This document shows, one piece after another, positions 13,322 to 18,814 of a stretch of 22,770 bases of DNA; the stretch's first letter is position 1, and each line of letters begins with the position of its first letter. The position numbers were made by a program, and so were the translations under genes. Source of the DNA: a virus. The notes under the pieces are model-generated. The model was not told the DNA's origin. It did no database searches and saw only the letters and a list, made by a program, of their open reading frames with translations. Where the stretch lies: IMG/VR virus record IMGVR_UViG_3300020189_000073, positions 1 to 22,770 of that record; one strand, 5' to 3'.

Positions 13322-13844
13322 CTCGCTTCTCCTGTTTGATCGACTGTGTTGGCAAACCCGTCATCACGTCATTGCGTGACGCGATCTCGACCGCCTCAGT
13401 GGGCGTGGCTCCTGCTTCCAAAGCGCCGATGGCATACGCAGCTCCGCTGCCGATGGCGTACAAACCGTCGGCTCGATGCAGCACGCTGTAGTCCTCGTTG
13501 ACCTGCACGAGCGCACCAGCAACAGCGATGAGCAGCACGAGGATGTCGTCCTTCTCGGCGTCGGGCTGCCAGTCAGCAGCCGACAGGAACTGCTTCAGGC
13601 TCGGCACGATCATCGAGCGAGTGAACGATGGGATGTCGGTGACGCCATCCCAGTACGGAGGCAGCCACAAGTACTGGACGAGGTCGCATGCGTGTGCGCT
13701 GCCAGCGGCAGCGATAAGCGTTTGTTCCCGCTGCACGATCTTCGCCATGCGGAACGATGAGTACGGCCTGTTATCAGATGTGGTAATCGCATCGGCGACG
13801 ATGACCGACCCGTTGAAGTCTTCGACTCCGACGATGGTTGTCAT
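13314..13844 (-). CDS. Proteasome beta / HslV-like Ntn-hydrolase, 176 aa
   Basis: The protein begins MTTIVGVEDFNGSVIVADAI. After removal of Met the first residue is Thr1, and Asp17 falls exactly where the proteasome/HslV family has it. A lysine in MAKIV is at 34 (family Lys33). AAAGSAHACDLVQYL matches the glycine-rich AGGxADA region. LYAIGSGAAYAIGALEAG supplies the GSG serine (about 132). ASRNDVMTG supplies the Asp-x-x-Ser/Thr-Gly pattern (family Asp166/Ser169/Gly170). All catalytic positions are thus present and no propeptide is visible, as in HslV. It would be a threonine peptidase assembled in rings. No partner ATPase is encoded nearby. Start and stop overlap both neighbours. Confidence 0.85.
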   Translation of the reverse strand: MTTIVGVEDFNGSVIVADAITTSDNRPYSSFRMAKIVQREQTLIAAAGSAHACDLVQYLWLPPYWDGVTDIPSFTRSMIVPSLKQFLSAADWQPDAEKDDILVLLIAVAGALVQVNEDYSVLHRADGLYAIGSGAAYAIGALEAGATPTEAVEIASRNDVMTGLPTQSIKQEKRDD

Positions 13845-14326
13845 TCCGCACCATCCAGCGGGTCAAGCAAGGGGATCAGGTCGTAGTCCCAGTTCAGGAG
13901 GACGACGGGCTCAAGGTCAGTTGCGAGGTTGCGGTCTCGACGACCAAGGTCGTGATCGATCTCGTGACGGCCTCTTTGGTGGAACTCCCACGGACGGAAG
14001 GACGTGATGTGCCCCGTGCCGTTGCTGAACCCGAAGTAAACGTAGGTCGGCACGTTCAGCAGTTGCTCGATGTGTACCAGTTCGTCGTACTTCCTGCGTT
14101 TGAGTATCAAGCCGCCGGGGTACTGCATGACTGCGGCCTTCGACTGCTTGCGCGTCTTGACCTCGGCGACCTTGACGACCTTGCCGTCACGCACGCCGAT
14201 GTAATCGACGGCGGAGAACTCGGCGCACGGGAACCACTGCACCTCGGGGTTGTCGTTGAAGATACGCCGGATAACCAGTTGTTCCTTGTGCTTGTCTTGC
14301 TCGGTCTCCAACTTGATCGTGTTCAC
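13841..14326 (-). CDS. PD-(D/E)XK nuclease-like protein, 161 aa
   Basis: Residues 36-58 (EFSAVDYIGVRDGKVVKVAE, then VKTRK) show Asp41 and, one strand later, Glu55-Val-Lys57, the PD-(D/E)XK core. An N-terminal helix (KLETEQDKHKEQLVIRRIF) carries a Glu that may complete the site. The C-terminal part (TYVYFGFSNGTGHITSF) is beta-rich. The fold would suit a structure-specific or single-strand nuclease in recombination. The substrate is unknown. GTG 14326 has GGAGGT four bases upstream and overlaps the primase zinc-domain stop. The frame is open further upstream without a better start. Confidence 0.75.
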   Translation of the reverse strand: MNTIKLETEQDKHKEQLVIRRIFNDNPEVQWFPCAEFSAVDYIGVRDGKVVKVAEVKTRKQSKAAVMQYPGGLILKRRKYDELVHIEQLLNVPTYVYFGFSNGTGHITSFRPWEFHQRGRHEIDHDLGRRDRNLATDLEPVVLLNWDYDLIPLLDPLDGAE

Positions 14327-14652
14327 ACGGACCTCCGCATCTTCGGTGGGATCCACCGCTTCGACTTGGCTGGCTTCTTGCGACGCACATCGCTGGCCGG
14401 TTCATCGCCGGTCAGCGTCTTCAGGAACTCCTTGGCTTGCCCGTATGACCAGCCCTCGTTCGCTTGCAGCAGGGCGATGCCATCTCCACCAGCACCGCAG
14501 GCGTGGCAATGCCACAAGCCCTTCTCCCTGTTCACGGACGCGCTCGGTCGACGGTCGTCATGCACCGGACACTTCATCGATGCCTCGCCGTAGCGAGGCT
14601 CCGGTAGGTCGTAGTGCTGCAACACGGCGAGCAGCTCGTCCTCTTTGGTCAC
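14323..14652 (-). CDS. DNA primase CHC2 zinc-binding domain protein, 109 aa
   Basis: The protein contains MKCPVHDDRRPSASVN and LWHCHACGAGGDGIALLQAN, the C-x2-H ... C-x2-C zinc finger of DnaG/gp4 primases that recognises the priming site on single-stranded DNA. It ends in a basic tail (DVRRKKPAKSKRWIPPKMRR). No TOPRIM domain follows; that is encoded by 11611-12276. GTG 14652 overlaps the previous stop (GTGA) and has GGGGGAG six bases upstream. The two proteins would have to act together, or with the adjacent helicase, to form a primosome (inference). Confidence 0.87.
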   Translation of the reverse strand: MTKEDELLAVLQHYDLPEPRYGEASMKCPVHDDRRPSASVNREKGLWHCHACGAGGDGIALLQANEGWSYGQAKEFLKTLTGDEPASDVRRKKPAKSKRWIPPKMRRSV

Positions 14653-15014
14653 GCGATGCTCCCCCAACGGAGCAGCGAAACGAACTGATCAACGGTCATG
14701 GTGATGCGACCCTCGCCCGTGCCGGACTGGCGCGTCTTCGTCGCCACTACGCCGAGGCTGGGCCGGTCGTACTTCAACTCGTAGTTGCATGCCTCGATGT
14801 CGGCCTGCCGGATGAACTCCTTCATCTGGCCCCACGCGTTACGCACGTTCTTGCACTCGATGACGATGTCGAAGTCAGCGCCTTCGATGACCACGTCACC
14901 CATGTCCTTTGCGCCTGCCCGTGGCATACGGCGAGCCTTCAAGCCGGACTGGTTCAGATGCTCTTCGCAGTCCCGTTCCCACTGGCTGCCCTTGCGCTTA
15001 CCGGCTGCGCTCAC
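14649..15014 (-). CDS. Holliday-junction-resolvase-like PD-(D/E)XK nuclease, 121 aa
   Basis: The sequence KRKGSQWERDCEEHLNQSG, a conserved Glu helix, then KDMGDVVI with Asp40 and FDIVIECKN with Glu53-Cys-Lys55, followed by a helix and LGVVATKTRQSG, matches the compact Hjc/VRR-NUC-type fold used to cut branched DNA. The basic segment KARRMPRAGAK fits DNA binding. GTG 15014 overlaps the WhiB stop (GTGA). An in-frame start five codons upstream is possible but less consistent with the operon pattern. Resolving replication or recombination junctions before packaging is the likely role. Confidence 0.82.
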   Translation of the reverse strand: MSAAGKRKGSQWERDCEEHLNQSGLKARRMPRAGAKDMGDVVIEGADFDIVIECKNVRNAWGQMKEFIRQADIEACNYELKYDRPSLGVVATKTRQSGTGEGRITMTVDQFVSLLRWGSIA

Positions 15015-15277
15015 GACGCGTTCACCCATCGCTCTTCGACGAGGATGTTTCGCTTCGCACGGATGCGACGCCGATCAGTCGGCGTCGTGCCACCCCAAAT
15101 GCCGTGCCTCTCGTGATGCAGCGCCCACTCAAGACACTCATCGATCACGGGACAGGTTCTGCAAATCTTGATGGCTTGGTTGTTCTGTTCGCTCATGCCG
15201 CCGAGTTCGGGGAACCATGCATCAACGTCACTGCCGTGGCACGCAGCACGCGCACCCAATTCATGCGGGTATGTCAT
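15011..15277 (-). CDS. WhiB-family Fe-S transcription regulator, 88 aa
   Basis: Four cysteines, C13, C39, C42 and C48 (CHGSD, then ICRTCPVIDEC), have the C-x(n)-C-x2-C-x5-C spacing of the WhiB [4Fe-4S] cluster. They are followed by the family signature GIWGGTT (59-65) and a basic C-terminal segment (PTDRRRIRAKR). WhiB proteins are almost confined to Actinobacteria and their phages and bind the principal sigma factor at region 4. The known mycobacteriophage example, TM4 WhiB, affects host cell division and superinfection. ATG 15277 has AGGAGG eight bases upstream and overlaps the helicase stop. ATG 15283 would be too close to that site. Confidence 0.95.
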   Translation of the reverse strand: MTYPHELGARAACHGSDVDAWFPELGGMSEQNNQAIKICRTCPVIDECLEWALHHERHGIWGGTTPTDRRRIRAKRNILVEERWVNAS

Positions 15278-16098
15278 ACCCATTGCCTCCTAGATCGGTG
15301 GGTTTCTAGTTCCTGCAAGGTGGAATGGAGACTCATCGACTCAGCGTCGACGTACACACACAGCGGGTTCTCTGCTCTCGGGTCGGCGACACCGTCACGG
15401 TTCTTGACCGGAGCGACGTAGTAGTGATCGCCATCCATGCAGATCGTCAGGATCAACTCGGGAAATTGATTCACTTTTCCCATCGTGGACGACATCGACT
15501 GCGGTCGAAGCGCAGTCGTCTCCTCACGCGTGTGATGCAGCACCAGCACGCACGCCTCGGTCTCACGAGCGAGCGTGTGGAATGACTGGACGGCATCGAG
15601 CAAGCCAGCCCAACCATCAAGTTCGGTGTGGACGTTCAACAGAACGTCGACAACGATCAGGCTCGGCGGGACACCCAGCAGTTCCTCAAACGCTTGGGTC
15701 TCTTCCCAAACGTCATCGAGTGTCGGGTTCGGATCCCGATCAATCCTGAGACGGGTAGTCAGGGGGGCCAACTCGTTGGCGACATCGTCGACCCCCTCCG
15801 ACTCCCGCATTTCCTTCACGTCATTGACCGTCCGGTTCATCACGATGGCGGCGACGCGGTTGGCAAGCGTGCCCTGATCGGAGTCGGCGCTGATGTACAG
15901 CACCGGCTCGCCTTGTCGTGCAATCTGGACGGCGTACCAAAGAGCGAACAGCGTCTTGCCGCGACCGGGGGCGGACGCGCACAAGGCCAACTGACCTCGG
16001 CGGAATCGAATCCCTGCGGAGGTCAGCGGAGGCAGGATCTCAGGGAGATCCTGTCCCGCTGCGCTGCTGCCTTTGATGACATGAAGGAGGCTTCTCAC
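15274..16098 (-). CDS. RecA-fold ATPase, DnaB-like helicase domain, 274 aa
   Basis: Walker A is SAPGRGKT (42-49), followed by VLYISADSDQ (the DnaB-type strand after Walker A), Walker B SLIVVDVL with Asp151, and the sensor region VLVLHHTRE (185-192). This is the single C-terminal RecA domain of replicative helicases, lacking the DnaB N-terminal domain. Many small phages use such an ATPase as their helicase or as a loader. It lies in the same operon as both primase halves, supporting a replisome role. It starts with GTG directly after the previous TAA, with a weak ribosome-binding site. Confidence 0.87.
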   Translation of the reverse strand: MRSLLHVIKGSSAAGQDLPEILPPLTSAGIRFRRGQLALCASAPGRGKTLFALWYAVQIARQGEPVLYISADSDQGTLANRVAAIVMNRTVNDVKEMRESEGVDDVANELAPLTTRLRIDRDPNPTLDDVWEETQAFEELLGVPPSLIVVDVLLNVHTELDGWAGLLDAVQSFHTLARETEACVLVLHHTREETTALRPQSMSSTMGKVNQFPELILTICMDGDHYYVAPVKNRDGVADPRAENPLCVYVDAESMSLHSTLQELETHRSRRQWV

Positions 16099-16545
16099 TT
16101 AGTTCGGCCACGCAATCTTGCAGACAGCACTGGCGTCGTACTTGCCTTGCCGGAACGGCGACTCGTTGACGCACACGAAAGCCTTGTACGCCTTGCCCGA
16201 CTTGTTGATGCCGTTCTTCACGATGCGAGGCCCGTGATCACAACTACCGGCGTCCGGTACGCCACGCGTGTAGTTGTTGTTGAACCGATCCTGCATCTGC
16301 TCGATGCCGCCTGTCGGCGGCGCAACCACACCGGCATCCTGCAGGTTCTGGACAGCCTGCTCGACCGTCGGTTCAGCAGCCGGTGTACTAGTGGCGCTAC
16401 CGCCCTGCAATACAACCTGCTCGATGTCACGCAACTCGCTCACGCGAGCCGTCATTTCCTGTGCCGTCTCTGCACGGCACGTCAGCAATTCGCCCTTCGG
16501 CCCGACCTTGATAGTCAGGCTGAATGGTGCTTCGGTCATTGCCAT
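16099..16545 (-). CDS. Zinc-ribbon protein, possibly ssDNA-binding, 148 aa
   Basis: The first 45 residues (APFSLTIKVGPKGELLTCRA, then helical) form a small domain. Residues 46-85 are a Pro/Ala/Gly-rich linker. The last 50 carry Cys102-x-His104, Cys125 and Cys142 (SCDHGPRIVKN, AFVCVN, AVCKIAWPN), a zinc ribbon. I have the impression that proteins of this layout occur beside helicase and RecB-like genes in other actinophages. An ssDNA-binding role is possible but unproved. ATG 16545 has AGGAAAG upstream and starts five bases after the nuclease stop. The open frame further upstream overlaps that gene and is rejected. Confidence 0.72.
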   Translation of the reverse strand: MAMTEAPFSLTIKVGPKGELLTCRAETAQEMTARVSELRDIEQVVLQGGSATSTPAAEPTVEQAVQNLQDAGVVAPPTGGIEQMQDRFNNNYTRGVPDAGSCDHGPRIVKNGINKSGKAYKAFVCVNESPFRQGKYDASAVCKIAWPN

Positions 16546-16550
16546 TCCGA

Positions 16551-17207
16551 TCACTTTCCTTTCTGGTGTAAGGGATATTCGGAACTCTTTCGGCCCGACT
16601 GCGCGACGCAGTAGTCGCGCACACCGCACCAACTGCAGTGGTCGGACACGTTCGGGACGAACGAACCCGCATCAAGCGAGTCGTTCATTGCCCGGAAGCT
16701 GTAGTCGTAGAAGTCCATCGACCACGGTGCGAGGTCGAACAGGTCGTCGACCTTCGCCTCACGGCTCATGTAGTAGCCGCCCCACTTCGGTCGGATGCCT
16801 TGCGTTTTCTCGATGATCGATGCGTACAGACCCAACTGCGGTGGCTGCTGGCGCTTACGGCCTGTCTTGTAATCGACGACGATGAGGTCGACGCCGTTCG
16901 TGAAGACGGCGTCAATGATCGCCTTCACTGGTCGCCCACCGAACCAAGCGATGGCATCCCACTCGATACCGGGCCTGCCATCCGGCAGGGTTGCGATCTC
17001 CCAGCCGCAACTGGATAGCCACTCGACGTATGCCTCGGCCTGACGCAAGCCTTCGCCCTGCCACCAAGCAGCGTCCTCACCGTTCGGCTTCTCGCGGCTC
17101 TTACGTCCACCGACCGACCAGTCATCAACCGGGACGCCTGAGCGGCGTTCCAGTCGGACCAGTTCTTGGGTCCAGATCTCTTGCCACTCGCTGGCTAGGT
17201 CATCCAT
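16551..17207 (-). CDS. RecB/Cas4-like nuclease, C-terminal part with catalytic core, 218 aa
   Basis: The core motifs of the RecB/AddB/Cas4 PD-(D/E)XK family are here: AIIDAVF with Asp99, VVDYKTG with Asp112 and Lys114, QLGLYA with Gln124 and Tyr128, and C-terminal CSWCGVRDYC (Cys191, Cys194, Cys200). The family's N-terminal segment, with a first Fe-S cysteine and the GxxVH helix, is missing from this ORF but is encoded at 17378-17593. The protein begins MDDLASEWQEIW, in the region that normally follows the GxxVH helix directly. ATG 17207 is chosen; the frame is open upstream to 17291 but without the missing domain. It is therefore half of a split enzyme or a broken gene. Confidence 0.85.
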   Translation of the reverse strand: MDDLASEWQEIWTQELVRLERRSGVPVDDWSVGGRKSREKPNGEDAAWWQGEGLRQAEAYVEWLSSCGWEIATLPDGRPGIEWDAIAWFGGRPVKAIIDAVFTNGVDLIVVDYKTGRKRQQPPQLGLYASIIEKTQGIRPKWGGYYMSREAKVDDLFDLAPWSMDFYDYSFRAMNDSLDAGSFVPNVSDHCSWCGVRDYCVAQSGRKSSEYPLHQKGK

Positions 17208-17391
17208 GATCGATCTCCGTCGGAAGGGTGACGTGCGTGCCACAGGCCACGCACTTGGTGATCTCTTTGTGACGCGTGACGTACCAAGCAATCGCGCCGT
17301 TGTCGTCGAACTTCACATGCGTGGCGAACACGTCACCGAGGCAGTCGATGTTCGGGCAGATGCTCGACGGGAGCGGCTCAAGAATCTTCAC
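17200..17391 (-). CDS. Zinc-ribbon protein lying between the two nuclease parts, 63 aa
   Basis: The product has CPNIDC (Cys12, Cys17) and KCVACG (Cys47, Cys50), with a beta hairpin between (AIAWYVTRHKEI), the layout of a small zinc ribbon. GTG 17391 overlaps the end of the N-terminal nuclease fragment by 14 bases. Its stop overlaps the start of the C-terminal part by eight bases. It is in a different frame from both flanking parts, so it is not a linker of one protein. Whether it bridges the two nuclease parts or is an unrelated inserted gene is unknown. Confidence 0.7.
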   Translation of the reverse strand: MKILEPLPSSICPNIDCLGDVFATHVKFDDNGAIAWYVTRHKEITKCVACGTHVTLPTEIDHG

Positions 17392-17593
17392 GCCGTGTCC
17401 CGCCCACGTCCTGCAATCGCTGGTAAGCAGCGTGGTTGATCTTCTCCAGCAGCGAATGGACAGCGTTACCCGCAGCCATCGGCAACGATGGCTGCTCGGG
17501 AACCTGCTCCACCCGGCTCAAGTAATACTGGTGCTGGCAACGAAGCCACGTCTGCAACTGGGAGTGCGAGCGATGCTCGGGGATCTGACCCAT
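17378..17593 (-). CDS. RecB/Cas4-like nuclease, N-terminal part, 71 aa
   Basis: The sequence SHSQLQTWLRCQHQYYLSRV has the family's SxSQLxxxxxCPxxYYLxRV opening with Cys19, expected to be the first ligand of a [4Fe-4S] cluster. PMAAGNAVHSLLEKI follows, with the conserved GxxVH (Gly42 to His46) and Glu50. The ORF then stops (TGA at 17378-17380) before any catalytic aspartate. The rest of the enzyme is encoded at 16551-17207. ATG 17593 has AAGGTGG upstream and overlaps the previous stop as TAATG, so the start is well supported. Confidence 0.8.
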   Translation of the reverse strand: MGQIPEHRSHSQLQTWLRCQHQYYLSRVEQVPEQPSLPMAAGNAVHSLLEKINHAAYQRLQDVGGTRREDS

Positions 17594-17847
17594 TACGTTT
17601 CCACCTTCACATAGTCGAAGTCGTTGGTGTCCACGCCCGGAATCTCGTAGGCCAGTTGTCCTGTTTCGACAACGTCGTTGAAGCCCATCGCTTTGACAAG
17701 CTCCAATGCGGGTCGGCGATCCTTCACGTCGGCGTACCACGGGAAGATAACCAAGCAGCATTCACCTGTTGGGTGAATGCAGATGTCCGTGTCTCCCTGT
17801 CGAAGGCTGACGACTGCGCCGTCAAGTACATCGTCACTGCATTTCAC
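17593..17847 (-). CDS. Hypothetical protein, first gene of the leftward early operon, 84 aa
   Basis: The product (MKCSDDVLDGAVVSLRQGDT, HPTGECCLVIFPWYADVKDR, LELVKAMGFNDVVETG) looks like a compact alpha/beta domain of unknown family. The frame has an earlier TTG at 17877, but GTG 17845-17847 lies seven bases downstream of TATATT (minus strand, 17860-17855), the spacing of a leaderless actinobacterial transcript, and the TTG has no nearby ribosome-binding site. I therefore start at the GTG. Its first codons overlap an 11-base repeat (17833-17843) shared with the integrase control region, so this may be a repressible early gene. Confidence 0.6.
   Translation of the reverse strand: MKCSDDVLDGAVVSLRQGDTDICIHPTGECCLVIFPWYADVKDRRPALELVKAMGFNDVVETGQLAYEIPGVDTNDFDYVKVET
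17833..17843. repeat. Copy 1 of the GTCACTGCATT repeat (operator candidate)
   Basis: GTCACTGCATT here, at the first codons of the early operon, is identical to 18742-18752 in the integrase control region. Its core CTGCATT recurs at 18774 and 18801. A shared repressor or integrase-arm site is the natural reading. Confidence 0.5.
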
Positions 17848-17860
17848 AGGGGTGAATATA
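17845..17860 (-). promoter_or_regulatory. Candidate -10 element and leaderless start of the early operon
   Basis: On the minus strand TATATT (17860-17855) is followed by seven bases and the GTG start. TAnnnT about seven bases upstream of +1 is the usual actinobacterial -10. No good TTGACA-like -35 is seen. TTGCAC at 17889-17884 would pair, with a 19-base gap, only with the overlapping GATATA. Confidence 0.45.
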
Positions 17861-18075
17861 TATCCTTGGTGTGACAATGACTAGTGCAACGCCTCCGCGT
17901 GTCGCCATCTCCTGCAATCAGTCAAGTCGTTTAGCATTCCGGTGCGCTTCAGCGTGGGGGCTATACCGAATGACGGTGACGGGGATACCCGGACTGCCTC
18001 CCCTGACCTCCCCGATTGGGGGGGTAGGGGGGGCTGCCCAAAATCAGGCTCTGGGGATGAACCCCGAGCAAGCCG
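17848..18075. other. Non-coding region with hairpins between early operon and regulator
   Basis: I see no convincing gene. The left part holds the early promoter candidate. The right part is a run of stems: CCTCCCC (18007-18013), GATT, GGGGGGG (18018-18024, one wobble); GCTC, a bulged T, GGGG (18048-18056), ATGAA, CCCCGAGC (18062-18069); and GCAAGCC (18068-18074), GCTAA, GGCTTGC (18080-18086), which overlaps the regulator's stop. On the minus strand the middle stem is followed by CTGATTTT, so it may act as a terminator for the regulator gene. Confidence 0.55.
18048..18069 (-). terminator. Possible terminator for the regulator gene
   Basis: On the minus strand GCTCGGGG, loop TTCAT, CCCC, a bulged A, GAGC is followed by CTGATTTT. 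The stem is strong but the T-run is short. It lies just after the regulator stop at 18076 and competes for bases with the GCAAGCC stem. Confidence 0.4.
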
Positions 18076-18492
18076 CTAAGGCTTGCGAGGGTTACGGATA
18101 TACATGCCGTCGACCCTTGGTCGACGCTTGACGTAGAAGAACCCTTCCATCGTGTCGTAGTCGTAGTGGACTACCAACTTCTTCTCGTGCAGCTCCTTCG
18201 ACCAACGGTCGAACCGGCGCTTGTCGATGTCGCGGACATCAAGTCCGCGATCCAATCGCGCACCGATGCGAAGCATGTTCAAGGTGTAGTTGTGATTGTG
18301 GTCGAGGCTGATCCTCGGCCACGGGATCCAGTCGGAATACTTGATCCGGTTGGTCGCGCCGATGCGCGACATGTGACCGCTCACCGATGAGAGCGCCACA
18401 TCCTCATTAAACTCTTCCTTGATCCGCTGCCGGATCTGCTCGTGATCCAAGCCTTCGTCGATCCACTTCTCAAGGATCGAGTCACTTGGCAT
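18076..18492 (-). CDS. Helix-turn-helix DNA-binding protein, regulator/immunity candidate, 138 aa
   Basis: The N-terminal 45 residues (ILEKWIDEGLDHEQIRQRIK, VALSSVSGHMSRIG) look like a helix-turn-helix of the kind that begins many actinophage DNA-binding proteins. The remainder (WIPWPRISLDHNHNYTLNML, RFDRWSKELHEKKLVVHYDY, GFFYVKRRP) recalls a family I have seen in Streptomyces and its phages. It lies alone between the integrase control region and the early operon, where an immunity repressor is expected, but it could be another regulator. ATG 18492 has GAGG six bases upstream; the GTG at 18510 has a poorer site. A CCGACGC/GCGTCGG hairpin lies in its leader. Confidence 0.7.
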   Translation of the reverse strand: MPSDSILEKWIDEGLDHEQIRQRIKEEFNEDVALSSVSGHMSRIGATNRIKYSDWIPWPRISLDHNHNYTLNMLRIGARLDRGLDVRDIDKRRFDRWSKELHEKKLVVHYDYDTMEGFFYVKRRPRVDGMYIRNPRKP

Positions 18493-18594
18493 CTTCCGCC
18501 TCGCTGGCACTGCTGCCGCCCTTCCGCGTTACCAAGCGCCGCCGCCGCTGTGAAGGAGCCGACGCCCATGCGTCGGGTATTCCTTCCTTCAATC

Positions 18595-18622
18595 GTTATG
18601 CACAAGGTAGACAAGTTGTCCA
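18595..18622 (-). promoter_or_regulatory. Candidate promoter for the regulator gene
   Basis: On the minus strand TGGACA (18622-18617) and CATAAC (18600-18595) are separated by 16 bases. The -35 matches TTGACA at five of six positions and the -10 matches at four. The -35 lies inside one of the GTGGACAA repeats, so whatever binds those repeats would compete with RNA polymerase. Confidence 0.4.
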
Positions 18623-18634
18623 CGATTGTCCACA
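18616..18634 (+). repeat. Two DnaA-box-like sequences in 10-base phase
   Basis: TTGTCCACG (18616-18624) and TTGTCCACA (18626-18634) start exactly ten bases apart. The second equals the preferred DnaA box described for Streptomyces and mycobacteria, and the first differs by one base. GTGTCCACA on the opposite strand at 18770-18762 is a third near match. An AT-rich stretch follows. GACAAGTTGTC at 18610-18620, a perfect palindrome, overlaps the first box. Confidence 0.55.
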
Positions 18635-18741
18635 GCACATGCTGCAATGAGACAAGATCATTGATTTTGTTCCATAAATACGGCCAAACCGGACAAAAAA
18701 ATAGGACAATCTAGGCGTCGTACTTATAGCCAACAAAACCT

Positions 18742-18807
18742 GTCACTGCATTCATGCTCCCTGTGGACACACCCTGCATTCGTGGTTGACAGTTTGGTTC
18801 CTGCATT
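18742..18807 (+). repeat. Three CTGCATT repeats around the integrase promoter
   Basis: CTGCATT occurs at 18746-18752, 18774-18780 and 18801-18807, with starts 28 and 27 bases apart. The first two extend to CTGCATTC(A/G)TG. The third lies between the -35 and -10 of the integrase promoter. A fourth copy is at 17837-17843. They could be operators or integrase arm sites. Confidence 0.6.
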
Positions 18808-18814
18808 GGAGAAT
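18786..18814 (+). promoter_or_regulatory. Integrase promoter
   Basis: TTGACA (18786-18791), a 17-base spacer and GAGAAT (18809-18814) precede ATG 18821 by six bases. The -35 is a perfect consensus and the -10 matches TATAAT at four positions. The predicted +1 would fall at or next to the start codon, so the message may be leaderless. Confidence 0.65.

Noticed and set aside
14250-16614. Long plus-strand frames opposite the helicase, WhiB and nuclease genes
   Set aside because: They lie on the non-coding strand of a tightly overlapping operon with recognisable protein families.
16551-17593. Simple frameshift error in one nuclease gene
   Set aside because: The gap between the two parts is about 170 bases, holds a separate ORF with two Cys pairs and has regular start/stop overlaps. 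A single indel would not restore one protein, though read-level confirmation is still needed.
18048-18069. tRNA T-arm-like string GGGGTTCATCCCC, considered as part of a tRNA or attP
   Set aside because: The loop would be five bases rather than seven and no acceptor or anticodon arms are found nearby.
17871-18131. Plus-strand 86-codon frame across the hairpin region
   Set aside because: It has no ribosome-binding site, runs through several hairpins and into the antisense of the regulator, and the product shows no fold-like pattern.
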